Shown: positions 10,390-21,215, counted from the stretch's first letter. The stretch is 64,000 nucleotides of DNA from Locusta migratoria (GCA_026315105.1 CM048755.1:211966333-212030332); one strand, 5' to 3'. The notes: generated by a model from the sequence alone, not told the origin. Numbers and translations: made by a program.

Positions 10390-11275
10390 CGATGCTGGTA
10401 CGTGTTTATGGAGATCAAGAAGTGCCCAAGAAGAGTGTGAACGAGTGGTTCGCCAGCTTTCGAGGAGACCGGGGACGACCCACGTCAGTTGCGAAAACTT
10501 TCAAGTCACGACCGATCAACTCTGCGCATGATATCGGATTAACCGGAGATTAACCGTCGAACAAATCCTTAACCCAGAAGTTAGGAAAGAGAAAAACGCG
10601 TTTTCGTCTTGTAGCATATCACTTGACTGACGATCAGAAGCAGGCACGTTTAGAGGCTTCATAGGATTTTCTCGAAACGGCGGATGCCCAATTTCTTGAA
10701 GCGTATTGTCGCTGAGAATGAAACCTGGTATCTTCGGCACGACTCTGAAACGAAATGGCAAAGTATGGAGTGAACTTCCCCGACATCACCTCCACGGAAT
10801 AAGGTCAGAGACGAAAAATCACGCTTCAAAACGATGCTCATCCTCTTTTTCGATAGTTAAGGCATTATCCACAGAGTGAACGACGTTGAACGTTGCAAGG
10901 TACGTTGAAATTTTGACCCGATTCATGCAGTGTATAAGCAGGATACGAGATCAGTACGCACAATAAGGTTCCTGAATTTTTGTTCACGATAACGCTTGCC
11001 GACACGCAGCCAATATCGTGGAACAGTTCCTGGCTGAAAAAGGGGTGGTGTAACATGAACATCCTCCATACTCGCCGGATCTCACTCCTCCAGACTTCCC
11101 CCTACTCTTTCGACTCAAACTCGCTTTGCAAGGAAAGCGATTTAATGATATTCCTGACAACCAAAGAAACGTGATGAAGCTTTTGAACACCATCACCAAG
11201 GGAAACATCGTGCAAGGTTTCCAGGATGTGTATCGCAGAGCTCAGCGGTGCTTAGTTGGGAGATGCCTATTTCCA
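10390..11275 (+). pseudogene. Mariner transposase remnant
   Basis: A broken mariner-type transposase. Near the 5' end it reads VYGDQEVPKKSVNEWFASF and GDRGRPTSVAKTF, the end of the DNA-binding domain. Later it reads RLVAYHLTDDQKQARLEAS. Near the 3' end come VHDNACRHAANIVEQFLAEK (10983-11042) and, after a stop, EHPPYSPDLTPPDFPL and KLALQGKRFNDI. Those are the second catalytic block (normally HDNAR.H) and the following conserved YSPDL region of mariner transposases. Many stops and at least two frameshifts are present. A GDETW-like first catalytic block appears decayed around 10710 (AENETWYLRH). Terminal repeats were not located. Confidence 0.75.
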
Positions 11276-12340
11276 ATGACAGTAAGGTAACTGTAGTTCA
11301 CAGTTCGTCTACGTTGATGTTACAGGACTGTCCAACGAATTTTATTGTCAAAGGTTGTATCAATTCTCGTATGCTTAACAGCTATATAACAGCTATAGTC
11401 GATGCAGTGTCTGTTCTTTCAGACATCCATACACATCTAAAGGACATTACCTTCATTACACGGACAATCCATGTCGTAATTTGCGCTTTAGCTGAACGAC
11501 ACAAATTGGCGAGGGCATTATAGCCGTCGGCCCTCTCCTATTGTCCTTGTAAAGACGAAGGACGACATTTGGCGTGGACTGATAACCTAGTTATTTGGGT
11601 CCTTACTCCCACGAACCAAGGAACTTATGGCGCGTATACGTCGACTGTTGACGACTGATCAAAGTAACGGAAAAAAATGTCTACCAATTGCTGCGCATTG
11701 ATAACATCTTCGAATGCTTACAAGAGGCAAAGTATTTTTTAACTATGGCCATTTGTACAATCTACTGTCAAACTGAAGTGGACGAGGGCTAACTAGGAGA
11801 AGACTGCCTTGACGCATCTTACAACCAAGTTGATTTCAAAGTCACGACTTTGGAATATGGATCAATCCAGCCTCTTCCGAGTGTATAATGGACGTCGGAG
11901 GCATGTCTTTGATATCTGGATAACGTTTTTGGTTTTGAGACTTTTGAAGAACATTTAAGCCATTAGTAATCTTCTTGAAGTTTGTTCAGACGACAGGCCT
12001 CTGCCTAATACTGAAGAGCCTGTTCTTTGGCCAAGAAACAGAAAACTTGGGGCATTATGGAATGGCGGTAGAGTCCATTCTAATGCAGAAAAAATTAGAC
12101 AAATTAAAATTTTGTTTCGAAGAATATTAGTTACTCTGTTAACACTATTATTAATCAGTTAAATAGTCAAAATATCAAATAATGAATTATTTAAAATTAT
12201 AATCACTTTCGGCTTAAATATATAACACACTATAAAGATATAAAAAGTGGCAAATAAGACAGGTTAGTCAAAAAATAACAGTGTGTGAAATACACAAACA
12301 GGAGATAAAATAACTTGGCTATAGTCATATGGCTGCAGTT
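11276..12340. other. No gene recognised
   Basis: Unassigned sequence with one 91-codon frame (11248-11523 plus) that lacks motifs. It is AT-rich from about 12060 to 12310. Confidence 0.4.
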
Positions 12341-12502
12341 GGTGGTGCAGCGAACTGCGTGAAATCATGGCCCGCAGCGCGTACGCCACTACACGTCACC
12401 AAGGTAGGTATGAGCCAACGCGATCGATAACTGACTGGTTGGTCCGTGGCCGAATAGACATACCGGGACGGACACTTCACAACACGTGCTCGAGGTAGGT
12501 CT

Positions 12503-12596
12503 GAGCCAGTGCGATCGCTAGCTGAATGACTGGCCAGTATGAGACGGGGGGTGTCCCCCCAGCGGCCAGCCAGTCAGCTAGCGACCGCGTTGGCTC
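12503..12596. repeat. GC-rich hairpin
   Basis: Arms at 12503-12535 (gagccagtgcgatcgctagc...) and 12564-12596 (...gcgaccgcgttggctc) are reverse complements with a few mismatches. The loop contains a second small hairpin, GGGGGG-TGT-CCCCCC at 12546-12560. A related direct copy of the left arm, 'gagccaacgcgatcgataac', lies near 12413-12432. Its GC content is far above that of the surrounding DNA. Confidence 0.85.
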
Positions 12597-12780
12597 ATTG
12601 CTACGTTGATGACGTGTACTGACGTACGCACTGCGACCTCCTTTCTCGTTGGCCACGGACTTACTGTTACTGATAGGTAATACGCCACGGGTTTAATAGA
12701 ATGCAAACGCGCGCTTAATTTGAAAGCGAATGGGCAATGATTTGCACAAAATGGGTGAAGATGAGAAACAAATTATAGTA

Positions 12781-13646
12781 CACTACTGGCCATTAAAATT
12801 GCTACACATAGAAGAAATGCAGATGATACTCGGGTATTCATTGGACAAATATATTATACTAGAACTGACGTGTGATTACATTTTCACGCAATTTGGGTGC
12901 ATAGATCCTGAGAAATCAGTACCCAGAACAACCACCTCTGGCCGTAATAACGGCCTTGATAAGCCTGGGCATTGAGTCAAACAGAGCTTGGATGGCGTGT
13001 ACAGGTACAGATGCCCATGCAGCTTCAACACGATACCACAGTTCATCAGGAGTAGTGACTGGCGTATTGTGACGAGCCAGTTGCTCGGCCACCATTGACC
13101 AGACGTTTTCAGGGCAGCCGTCGAACATGTCCCCATCTGTTGAATCAGGAATCGAGACGTGTCTGCACGATTCGTTACAGCCATGCAGATAAGATGCCTA
13201 TCATCTCGACTACTAATGATACGAGGCCGTTGGGACCCAGCACGGCGTTCCGTATTACCCTCCTGAACCAACCGATTCCATATTCTGCTAACAGTCATTG
13301 GATCGCGACCAACGCGAGCAGCCATGTCGCGATACGATAAACCGCAATCGCGAAAGGCTGCAATCGAGCTTTATAAAGTCGGAAACGCGATGGTACGTAT
13401 TTCTCCTCCTTACAAGAGGCATCACAACAATGTTTCACCAGGCAACGCCGGTCAACTGCTGTTTGTGTATGAGAAATCGGTTGGAAACTTTCCTCATGTC
13501 AGCACGTTGTAAGCGTCGCCACCGGCGCCAACCTTGTGTGAATGCTCTGAAAAGCTAATCCTTTGCATATTACAGCATCTTCTTCCTGAATTTCGCGTCT
13601 GTAGCACGTCATCTACGTGGTGTAGCAATTTTAATGGGAAGGAGTG
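12781..13646 (-). mobile_element. Internally deleted Tc1-like transposon
   Basis: 27-bp terminal inverted repeats at 12781-12807 and 13620-13646 share 'ccattaaaattgctacac' and are flanked by TA on both sides (12779-12780, 13647-13648), the Tc1/mariner target duplication. At 866 bp it is shorter than a full element. It belongs to the same family as 22851-24201, which is 1351 bp and in the opposite orientation. Confidence 0.92.
12876..13325 (-). pseudogene. Tc1-like transposase, catalytic middle deleted
   Basis: The open frame joins an N-terminal helix-turn-helix part (MAARVGRDPMTVSRIWNRLV, QEGNTERRAGSQRPRIISSR, DDRHLICMAV) directly to the C-terminal end (TSGQWWPSNW in place of ENFWSMVAEQ, then a frameshifted tail). 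The whole DDE core between them is missing compared with the 22851 copy. The frame is open for 149 codons because the deletion and frameshift happen to leave it so. No transposase activity is possible, but the ends are intact, so it could once have been moved by a partner enzyme. Confidence 0.85.
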
Positions 13647-13648
13647 TA

Positions 13649-14215
13649 CTTTATCTAGATATTGGTATTTATATCCGACGGTCGGGTAGGGCGCTGTTCT
13701 GACTGTTGCTTGTCTTGTGCTTGTAGCAATCGTCGCATTTTATGAACGGTTAAAACGCTATTTTTAAATTTTTTTTTAATTTACTTGTAAAGGAAAGCAC
13801 ACATAAACAATCACGTATTTTCTCACATGATTGATATTCGAAATGTTTTTATTTGCATGACATAAAAGTAGCAATATGTTTTTTTCATCCTAAGGAGCAA
13901 TGTACTTTTTTTTAATACAACAAATAAGATTACTGTGGAATAGCCCACGTCAAGGTTTACGATTTTGTGTGTGCTAATGATGTTTTAATATAACCTATTG
14001 CCTGTTCTCCACAAGATGTAATCGATTTACATCTACATTTTTTAATTATTTCAGTGTACAACGAAGCCTTCCAATCATTATAGCTACATCACTGTTTGTT
14101 TGTGAGATTCCGAACGAAGAGTAGTTTGATTGATTTCTCCACGTTACTGTATCTAGTGCAAGCGTGCAACAGTACTACTAAAGAAACTACATTCTCCTTA
14201 TTATTTTGATGTATC
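13649..14215. other. No gene recognised
   Basis: AT-rich sequence with several T and A runs (13760-13920). No coding or repeat structure was recognised. Confidence 0.4.
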
Positions 14216-14615
14216 GCTGCGCATTGTGGGATCCTATCCAGGGGTAACTGACGGAGGATATAGAGAAAGTTTAGAGAAGTCCAACTCGTTTTGTATCATT
14301 GCTATACAGAGAAGAGAATGTCACGGAAATGATGCACGAGATGGGGTAAAAATCATTAAAAGAAAGGTGTTATTCTTTGTGGCGAGATCTGTTTGCGAAA
14401 TTTCTTTCTCCAACATTGCCCTCCGAATGAGAACATATTTCGTAAGCACCCACCTCCACAGGGAGACAAGGTCGTAATAATGAAATACGAGAATCAGATC
14501 GAAAACGGGAAGATTTAGGTGTTCGTTTTTCCCGCGCGTTGGAGAGAGGAACGAAAGAGAAATGGCATGAAACAGGTTCGATAAACCCTCTGCCACAGTA
14601 AATATATAGATGTAG
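14216..14615 (+). mobile_element. LINE 3' end (CR1/Jockey-like)
   Basis: Plus-strand remnant of the C-terminal end and 3' UTR of the same kind of LINE seen at 50855-52250. Conserved features are 'gcgagatctgtttgcgaaat' (start of the last conserved segment), 'ccaacattgccctccgaatg', 'cccacctccacagggagaca' and, after the stop region, 'cgataaaccctctgccac' and 'atagatgtag', matching the tail of the family. Only the 3' part is present, as expected of 5'-truncated LINE insertions. Confidence 0.7.
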
Positions 14616-14799
14616 CGTCTTTATCTCTGTACAGTTACTGCAACCCACTTCTATATAGTCTGTTACTATCGTCAGTTGTTGGCCCTCGTTTACTACATTT
14701 AAACCTCCTCGTGACTCCATGAACCATTTTACTGTTGCAAGATGTGTTCCAACATCTAATATATAAAGCAGAGTATCCGTATATTTGTACGTGTTGCAT

Positions 14800-15822
14800 A
14801 CAAATCTACAGTTTTGTTCCAATTTTTATGAAATTTTGTACACGTAAGCTTCAATCCACGAGGACGGTCGCCGTAAGTGTAAGAATCACATACGATATAT
14901 AGTTCACGAGATATGACGTCATAAACAATGAGATGCGCGAAAAACTGCTGCATTTTGCGACAATGCTGCTCATTTTCTCCTAAACCATTTGACCGATTTC
15001 AACCAAATTTGGTACACACATTCCTTGCCGTTAGGTAACAATTGCTGCATGGTTAAGAATCACATACGGCACATGGTTCAAAAGATATTACGTTATAACC
15101 AATAGAAATCGCAAAAGATGCCATATAATGCGGCGAGACTTCAGAAATACACTGTATGAGAATGACAGTACTTAGCGACTTGCAACAAACTTTAAACATA
15201 ATTTCAAACCTTTATTAAACTTTTTGTCGCTGGCAACCATAGTAAAATGATGAAAGGAAAAAGTTTCTCGCTTACTACTTTTTCGCTCTTTATGGAGTAA
15301 AACTACGGCTCTCGGTATGACGTTACAATTTATAATTTGAACACTGCAAATTGTAGCGACAGGAAATTTTACAGACAATATACGCATATATAGTTGAATG
15401 TTGCTTCTAAATTGTATCACATTCCGACACGTAGTTTATGAGATATGAGCACATAAACAGTAACGTTCCGCTGTTCATGGACTAAAATCACGGCATTCGG
15501 TATGACGTTTCAATTTATAATTTCTACACTATAAATTGTAGCCGCAGGAAATTTTACAAATAGTATACACGCATATTGTTGAGTGCACCTTCTAAATTGT
15601 ATCACGGTACGACACGTAGTTCATAAGATACGAGCACATAATGAGTAACGTTCATGGAGGACCGCCCCATCACGCACCAAGTTTTAATCCATTACTTATT
15701 TACTACTAAGTGTATTCTCAAGAGATTTTACAGACATACAGCCCCTATACAAATGAATATATACCTGAAAAATTGCGGGAATAAATAAATAAATACCCGG
15801 GCAAATCCGGGTTTTCAGCTAG
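14800..15822 (+). mobile_element. Helitron-like non-autonomous element
   Basis: The 3' end shows the Helitron signature: a short hairpin (ACCCGG at 15795-15800, CCGGGT at 15807-15812), a short T-rich spacer and the terminal CTAG at 15819-15822 followed by T. The interior contains diverged internal repeats and the phrase 'accatttgaccgatttcaac', common in such elements. The 5' end is uncertain; 14800 is only where related internal repeats begin. No Rep/helicase coding sequence is present, so it is non-autonomous. Confidence 0.55.
15289..15651. repeat. Two-unit tandem repeat of about 180 bp
   Basis: Unit 1 (about 15289-15467) and unit 2 (about 15470-15651) share 'cggtatgacgtt', 'caatttataatt', 'aggaaattttaca', 'ctaaattgtatcac' and 'cgacacgtagtt' in the same order. 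They differ at roughly one base in six to ten. They lie inside the Helitron-like unit. Confidence 0.85.
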
Positions 15823-16462
15823 TCTCGTATAAAATAATTTTCTCTTTTAATCAGTGTTTGCAATAATTTACTTTCTCTCTCGAGTCCGATTCAGTAGCTC
15901 TTAACCCTTTCTTTCCCATATTATGAATTCAGCTTAGAAAAAAATAAAATTCAGTGTTTTCTGTATTAATACAGTGCAATAAACATCAAAATATGTGTTT
16001 TAAAATATTTGATCGAACTATTGTTTTTATATCATGTATTTCATGCGCAACACAGACGTTTGTATCAAGGTATTTTACTACTTAGGACGTTATTTTGTCG
16101 ATAGAAAAACTGCCAGATCAATACTGCTAGCATAATCTTCGCCACAGCACCAAATACAAGATAATTCACTGCTGAAGTAAAATAACATGAACCACATTTA
16201 CGCTCACACTCATAGCCACATACTGACAGCAACGTAACACAACTTCCAAGGCGGATAAATTAATGCTTCAGAAGTAGCTACACGCCGTACCAGACGGCGA
16301 AATGTCGTACTAGAACTATGTTGTTCATCAACAGCCATGCAACTTTAAAGACTGATACACTAAATACTGTATAAATCAGCTTTTAATACGATGTTGTCCA
16401 GGAACAACGCTGGGAATGAAACGGTTAACTAGTCTTACCATCAACCCATATAATAGTCAATA
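15823..16462. other. No gene recognised
   Basis: AT-rich flank between a Helitron terminus and the hAT-like element. No coding or repeat signal was seen. Confidence 0.4.
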
Positions 16463-16470
16463 TTAGGATC

Positions 16471-17803
16471 CAGGGTTGGGAAAGTTACTTTTTTAAAGTA
16501 ACTAAGTTACAGTTCAAGTCACATCCGTGAAAAGTAACTTATTGCAGTTATAGTTACTACACATCGAAAATAACTATCTTTACATGTATCTTTATAGTTA
16601 TTTTTACAGTTACTTTTAAAATTTTAATTGTAAATCCGTAAGAACCTTACACACGTAGAAACAAGCTTTAATGTCAATCAGTAATTAAATACGAGTTCGC
16701 AAATGTTGATTCTTGTCTACTTCATTTCGTAAAGGAACACACAGGAAGAAAATATGTAACTCTATAGACAGGTAGAGCAAAACTGAACACTACCACTGAA
16801 AAGGAGCATTTAGTGTCAGCAAGCCACGACCAATGTTTCTTTACTGATACAGCCACAGAACGCTGCTTTTGCGTTGTCAGCATGTTGTGAAAATCGGTAC
16901 CGTAATCTGGAGTTGGCAGTGAACAACATTGCAGAACATGTTCCAAACTCACTGTAAATGCGCCTTAACGCCAACAGTGAACAAAAAACTAACCGCTACA
17001 TGTTTTCTTAAGTTCGCTGTGGAGTTTAAACTGCTTTGAATTATTTTCCCACCGACACACAATTTGCAGGGGAGGAGTCTTTTTTTCTATCTGACGTCAA
17101 AATTCGAACACTTCAGCGTAAGCCGGGCGAAACATCTGCGTGTCGTCTTCCTTCTCCATGACTAAAGGTGTAAAAAATAAACGGAGACCGCATGCTTTTA
17201 ACGTGTGACGTGTCACGTGATTGTCATGTACTGGTTGTTACATACATAATTTTAAAGTAAAAATGTTATGAATAAATGAGCACTAGTAAATGTTAAAATG
17301 GTACTAAAATGTATAATTCATATATTTCTAACGTACGTTGTTGAACAAATTTAATTTAGAAACTTTTTTTTCTCTCTTCACTAAAATCAAGGCTTGGTAT
17401 TCTGCAGTCTTGAGATTCTTACAAAAAATGTCACTCCACTTGCGACAAAAGTAACGACATTTCCGTTAAATTGTTAACCGATAAAAATAGCTTAGTTACA
17501 GTTAAGTTACTTTATTCCAATAATAACGCCGTTACCAAAAATGTTCAAATGTTTGTATAGCTTATGGGACTTAACTACGGGGTCATCAGTCCCTAAACTT
17601 ACAAACTACTTGTGAACTAGCTAACACTAAGGGCGGCACAAATATCCATGCCCGACGGGGAATTCGAACCCCCGACTGTAGTGGCCGTGCAGACCGTGAC
17701 TGGCGCGCCGCAGTCACCTCGGCCACCGCGGCCGGCACGCCGTTACCGTCCGTTATCTTTGTAAAGTAACTGTTACTAGTAACGGCATTATTCCCCAACC
17801 CTG
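16471..17803. mobile_element. hAT-type DNA transposon (non-autonomous or decayed)
   Basis: The ends are CAGGGTTGGG at 16471 and its complement CCCAACCCTG ending at 17803. Each is followed inward by repeated 'aagtaac/gttac' words. The 8-bp sequence TTAGGATC flanks both sides (16463-16470 and 17804-17811), the target duplication length typical of hAT elements. No transposase is recognisable inside; a 76-codon minus frame at 16722-16952 lacks motifs. A SINE-A has inserted at 17537-17736, so the element was about 1.1 kb before that. Confidence 0.85.
17537..17736 (-). repeat. SINE-A nested in the hAT element
   Basis: A full SINE-A in minus orientation, ending in 'ccaccgcggccggc'. ACGCCGTTACC lies at 17526-17536 and again at 17737-17747. 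The duplicated word is part of the host element's subterminal sequence. Confidence 0.95.
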
Positions 17804-18289
17804 TTAGGATCACAGTTTGAAAGCTTCCAAACTTTTCTTGGCTGATCTGCAAGTCGTTCACGATTAACTTACGTTCAAGGTTATACTGCACACAACTAGC
17901 TTCGTTTCCCTTACTTTATTTTATAACAAGGAGAAAACAATAATAATGACATATTCGAAAGAAAGTATCATGTAGAACTTGTTTTAAATGCATGTGGTCA
18001 CCGAACTTCGTATTTCTTTCGTATAGCTTCACGGTATCGTTAATCGCATATACTGTCGGACTTGCAGCAGTCACTCATTAATAGAAATAGACGAATTTAT
18101 ATATCCTATACTCTGCGAATTTTCAGCTATCAGTCGATGTTTTTTTTTTCTTTTTTTGAAAAAAAAAATTCTTTATTGGCAAAGCATGATTTCGGCCAGT
18201 AACTGGCCATTATCAAGGCATGTGTGTAACTGTAGATGTTATTAAAGTGGAAAAACACCACGTCAAGTATGACAACTGGACATTTTTGC

Positions 18290-18691
18290 GCCGCGGTGGA
18301 GTAGCCGAGCGGTCTAAAGCACCTCGCTGCGGAGCGCGCGGTTGCTCGCCGTGGAGGTTCGAGTCCTCCCGGGGGCATGGGTGTGTGTGTTTGTACGTAA
18401 GTTAGTTCACCTAGGTTTAAGTAGTTTGCAAGCTACGGACTGATGACCACGCAGTTTGGTCCGATAGATTGAAATGTTCAAATGTTTGTAAAGCTTATGG
18501 GACTTAACTACGGGGTCATCAGTCCCTAAACTTACAAACTACGTATGAACTACTTACAAACTAGGACGGCACAAATATCTATGCCCGAGGGGGGATTCGA
18601 ACCCCCGACCGTAGTGGCCGTGCTGACCGTGACTGGAGCGCCTCAGTCACCTCGACCACCGCGGCCGGCTCCGATAGATTTACAGACATTT
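18290..18691 (+). repeat. SINE-B inside the foldback spacer
   Basis: A well preserved SINE-B ('gccgcggtggagtagccgag', 'ggaggttcgagtcctcc', 'gggcatgggtgtgtgtg', tail 'gatttacagacatttgac'). GACATTTTTGC lies at 18279-18289 and 18692-18702. It is itself interrupted at 18481-18669 by a SINE-A. Confidence 0.93.
18481..18669 (-). repeat. SINE-A inside SINE-B
   Basis: Minus-strand SINE-A with the duplication TCCGATAGATT at 18470-18480 and 18670-18680, a word from the tail of the host SINE-B. It is the youngest layer of a three-level nest. Confidence 0.95.
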
Positions 18692-19044
18692 GACATTTTT
18701 GCCGTTTCAAATCTACATACACACTGAGTGTATGGATAATGGCCAGTTACTGGCCGAAATCATGATTTGCCAATAAAGAATTAAAAAAAAAATGTTGACT
18801 GATAGCTGAAAATTGTCAGAGTATTGGAAACATATCACAGTCGTGGGGCGCAAACTATGGAAAGTAAAATGAATTGATATAGTGTCATATAAATCTGTGT
18901 CCTAGATGGAGAAGTTAACTGCGTTTCATTGGGTAGCCACCTACCTGAGCCACCTGGCCACCGCCAGCGTCTGCCGCTTCTGCGATCTTCCGCGACAACT
19001 CGCAATATGTTTGCCGCACAACGCGCTACCGTGGGAACCGGCCC

Positions 19045-20345
19045 TAAGGGGCCAATGCCTCAGAGTACTCTTTGTAAAACCGAATTGCTACCCCACCTGG
19101 ATCTGCAGACTTGTTTGTTTTCAACTCTCTCAGCTGTTTCTCTACACCTGATATGCCTATAACTATGTTCTCCATTTGGGAGTTAGTGCGATCATCAAAT
19201 GAAGGTACATTTGCATGGTACTCCGGCGTCAATGATTTCTTAAATGTTACATTTAAAATTTATGTCTTCATTTTGCTGCCTTCTATCACAACCTCAGATT
19301 GATAAACGAGTGACAGGATTCTCTTGCCGATGTTACCTAGGACCAGAATTTCTTCGCGTATCGTACTCGATAAGATCTTCTGTTAAGGTATGATGGTCGT
19401 GGTCGTTGCATGCTTCCGCATCGACGTTTCTAAAGACGCGCGAATCTCTACTCACTTTTTTACCTGATTTAATTTCCTTGGCCTTTTTTGAACTGAGAGT
19501 GCAACTGTCTTTGCTTTCTCAGCATTTTTCGAAATTATTATTGAATCACGGTGGATCTTTCACATACATAATCTACTTTGTCGGCACATATTTTGTTGTG
19601 ACCTCGTCGCCTTTTGTAGTATCATACTCGTGCCGGTCTAGTTGTCAGGAAACGTACTGGTGCAGGAATCGATATTAACTGTAACAACTATTCAGCTTAA
19701 TAAAACAAGTTTTATTGACTGAAAATTATAATACTCAACTTTAGAACATATGTCTGTTGCTTCTCTCTTCTCGCTTCTCGTGGTGTCTTCCGTATGATGC
19801 TAGCTGCGCTGAGACCTAGTGACTGCTAAGCTCGTAGCTGCCTTCTGACTTAGTACTGTCCTATTTCTCACTTCGTCTGAATAGTAACTGCCGCCATCTA
19901 GACGTATGTCGGCCTAGATACAGCCGCTTGTAGAGGGCGCGTATCTTCAGTTACTCCCTCCAGGATGCGCGGCGCCTGCTTGCGATTGGCTTTCGGTCGA
20001 TCGCTGCCTTCTCCATGATCGTTCTCTTACGTCTGGCGTGTGGCGCTGACTTTACGCCACAATATATTTTTCACGCGATTGATTTACAATGCATTTTATA
20101 GTACTCATAATTCCTTTGCGTCCACCGTACTGTAACTAAATGATGTCCATTCATTCCTTAAGTGAGATGCAAACAATTGCTTGTCTGCTCTTTCTAGCAT
20201 AAAGAGTCTCTTAGACTTCTTGACCGATTTATTACTTTTGGTGACCATTGTCGCTATGACATCAGGATCACTAACCCCTTTCTTAACAGTGACATCAATG
20301 GTGTTTCCATTGAGTGCAGGCTGATAATTTAGTTCGATTTCAAGA
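19045..20345 (-). pseudogene. LINE ORF2 remnant (region before the RT)
   Basis: Two minus-strand coding blocks separated by a candidate LTR. The upstream block (about 20300-20095) reads ALNGNTIDVTVKKGVSDPDV, ATMVTKSNKSVKKSKRLFML and ERADKQLFASHLRNEW. The downstream block (about 19232-19050) reads QLRELKTNKSADPGGVAIRF and YKEYSEALAP, the 'L K.nKs.GpDGip...' stretch that precedes the fingers of many non-LTR reverse transcriptases. The RT core itself is absent, so the copy is truncated on that side. Stops and frameshifts occur between the blocks. The clade cannot be settled. Confidence 0.6.
19643..20061 (-). repeat. Candidate solo LTR
   Basis: On the minus strand this 419-bp block starts TGTGGCGTAAAG and ends CTGACA. 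It has a poly(A)-signal-like 'cagtcaataaaac' about 70 bases before its end, the layout of an LTR (TG...CA with AATAAA in the R region). It separates two same-strand LINE coding blocks, which supports an insertion. I found no matching 5-bp flanks and no second LTR. Confidence 0.4.
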
Positions 20346-20422
20346 GTAGTTCACAAGACTGCTTGTCTGAAGCCCCTGGTATACAGGTGATTTACACGAG
20401 AGAGAGCGAGTGTGTGCGCGCG

Positions 20423-20424
<2 letters not shown>

Positions 20425-20479
<55 letters not shown>
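20425..20479. repeat. (GA)n microsatellite
   Basis: A pure AG dinucleotide run of about 55 bases, preceded by 'gagagcgagtgtgtgcgcgc'. Confidence 0.98.
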
Positions 20480-20483
<4 letters not shown>

Positions 20484-21045
20484 GAGAGATTACATCTATC
20501 GACATTGTGTTTATTACAAAAGGGAGGAGGCTCCCCCCACCCCTCCCTTGACATACGGACGTGCAACATGACACCTATAACTATGTAAGAGTGCTCTTAT
20601 CGATCGTACTGTACTTGTGTATTATGATATGCAGGGCGGAGCAGGGTGAGGGGGAATGGATGCTTTGATTCACTGTAGTGTAATTGTGTTCTGTGATACC
20701 CTGCAGGGTGGGGGGGACCCTCCTTTTCTCTCACCCTGACATGTGGAGCTGCAATATGACACTGGTGACCTTGAAATGGGCCAGAAACTACTTATATATG
20801 CCTACTCTACTGGACTTACCTTCGAAGCGTATCACAGTGATGCGAACGCGACAACACGGCCGGATTACGAGGATCCTCAAGTGCTAGTATAAATAGCCTA
20901 ATGACAAGATCTAGATATGGAATGGTGCAGGTGACTCCAGTGATATAGAGAATAGAGGTTTCTCTAGAAGAGGGAGCAATGAGGCGAGTTTTGTTGAATG
21001 TAATCTGCGCTATGGCAGTGGTAGCAATCGGTGATATAACTCAAA
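20480..21045. other. No gene; weak internal duplication
   Basis: Two related segments (about 20519-20575 and 20700-20765) share G/C runs followed by 'ctgacat', 'gcaac/tatgacac'. This suggests an old imperfect duplication of about 180 bp. No coding sequence was recognised. Confidence 0.35.
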
Positions 21046-21185
21046 AATTTTCAAATGTTTGTAAATCTTATGGGACTTAACTGCGGGGTCATCAGTCCCT
21101 AAACTTACAAACTACTTATGAACTAGCTTGTACTAGAGACGGCAAAACATCCATGCCCGAGGGGGGATTCGAACCTCCAACGGGG
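21046..21185 (-). repeat. Truncated SINE-A
   Basis: Minus-strand SINE-A tail and B-box region ('ctgcggggtcatcagtccct', 'catgcccgaggggggattcg'). The copy stops near 21185 before the A-box half of the tRNA-like head. Confidence 0.85.
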
Positions 21186-21215
21186 TAAGGTTTACAAACG
21201 TTTAAACATTTTGAA

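Larger units (their letters stand above)
18108..18824. mobile_element. Foldback (MITE-like) element with long inverted arms
   Basis: The left arm (18108 to about 18240) and right arm (about 18708-18824) are reverse complements over more than 100 bases. Shared words are 'atactctg', 'aattttcagctatcagtc', 'ttctttattggcaaa', 'catgatttcggccagtaact' and 'ggccatta'. Without the later SINE insertions the unit is about 300 bp with a short spacer, like a foldback MITE. No protein is encoded. The target duplication is not clear. Confidence 0.85.

Noticed and set aside
18545..18727. Open frame starting MNYLQTRTAQISMPEGGFEPPT, almost repeated at 42573-42761
   Set aside because: The shared text is the translated tRNA-like head and linker of SINE-A. 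The words GGFEPPT and similar arise wherever the B-box region is read in that frame. Not a gene.
20351..20574. Three open frames rich in Ser-Leu or Arg-Glu
   Set aside because: They are translations of the GA microsatellite.
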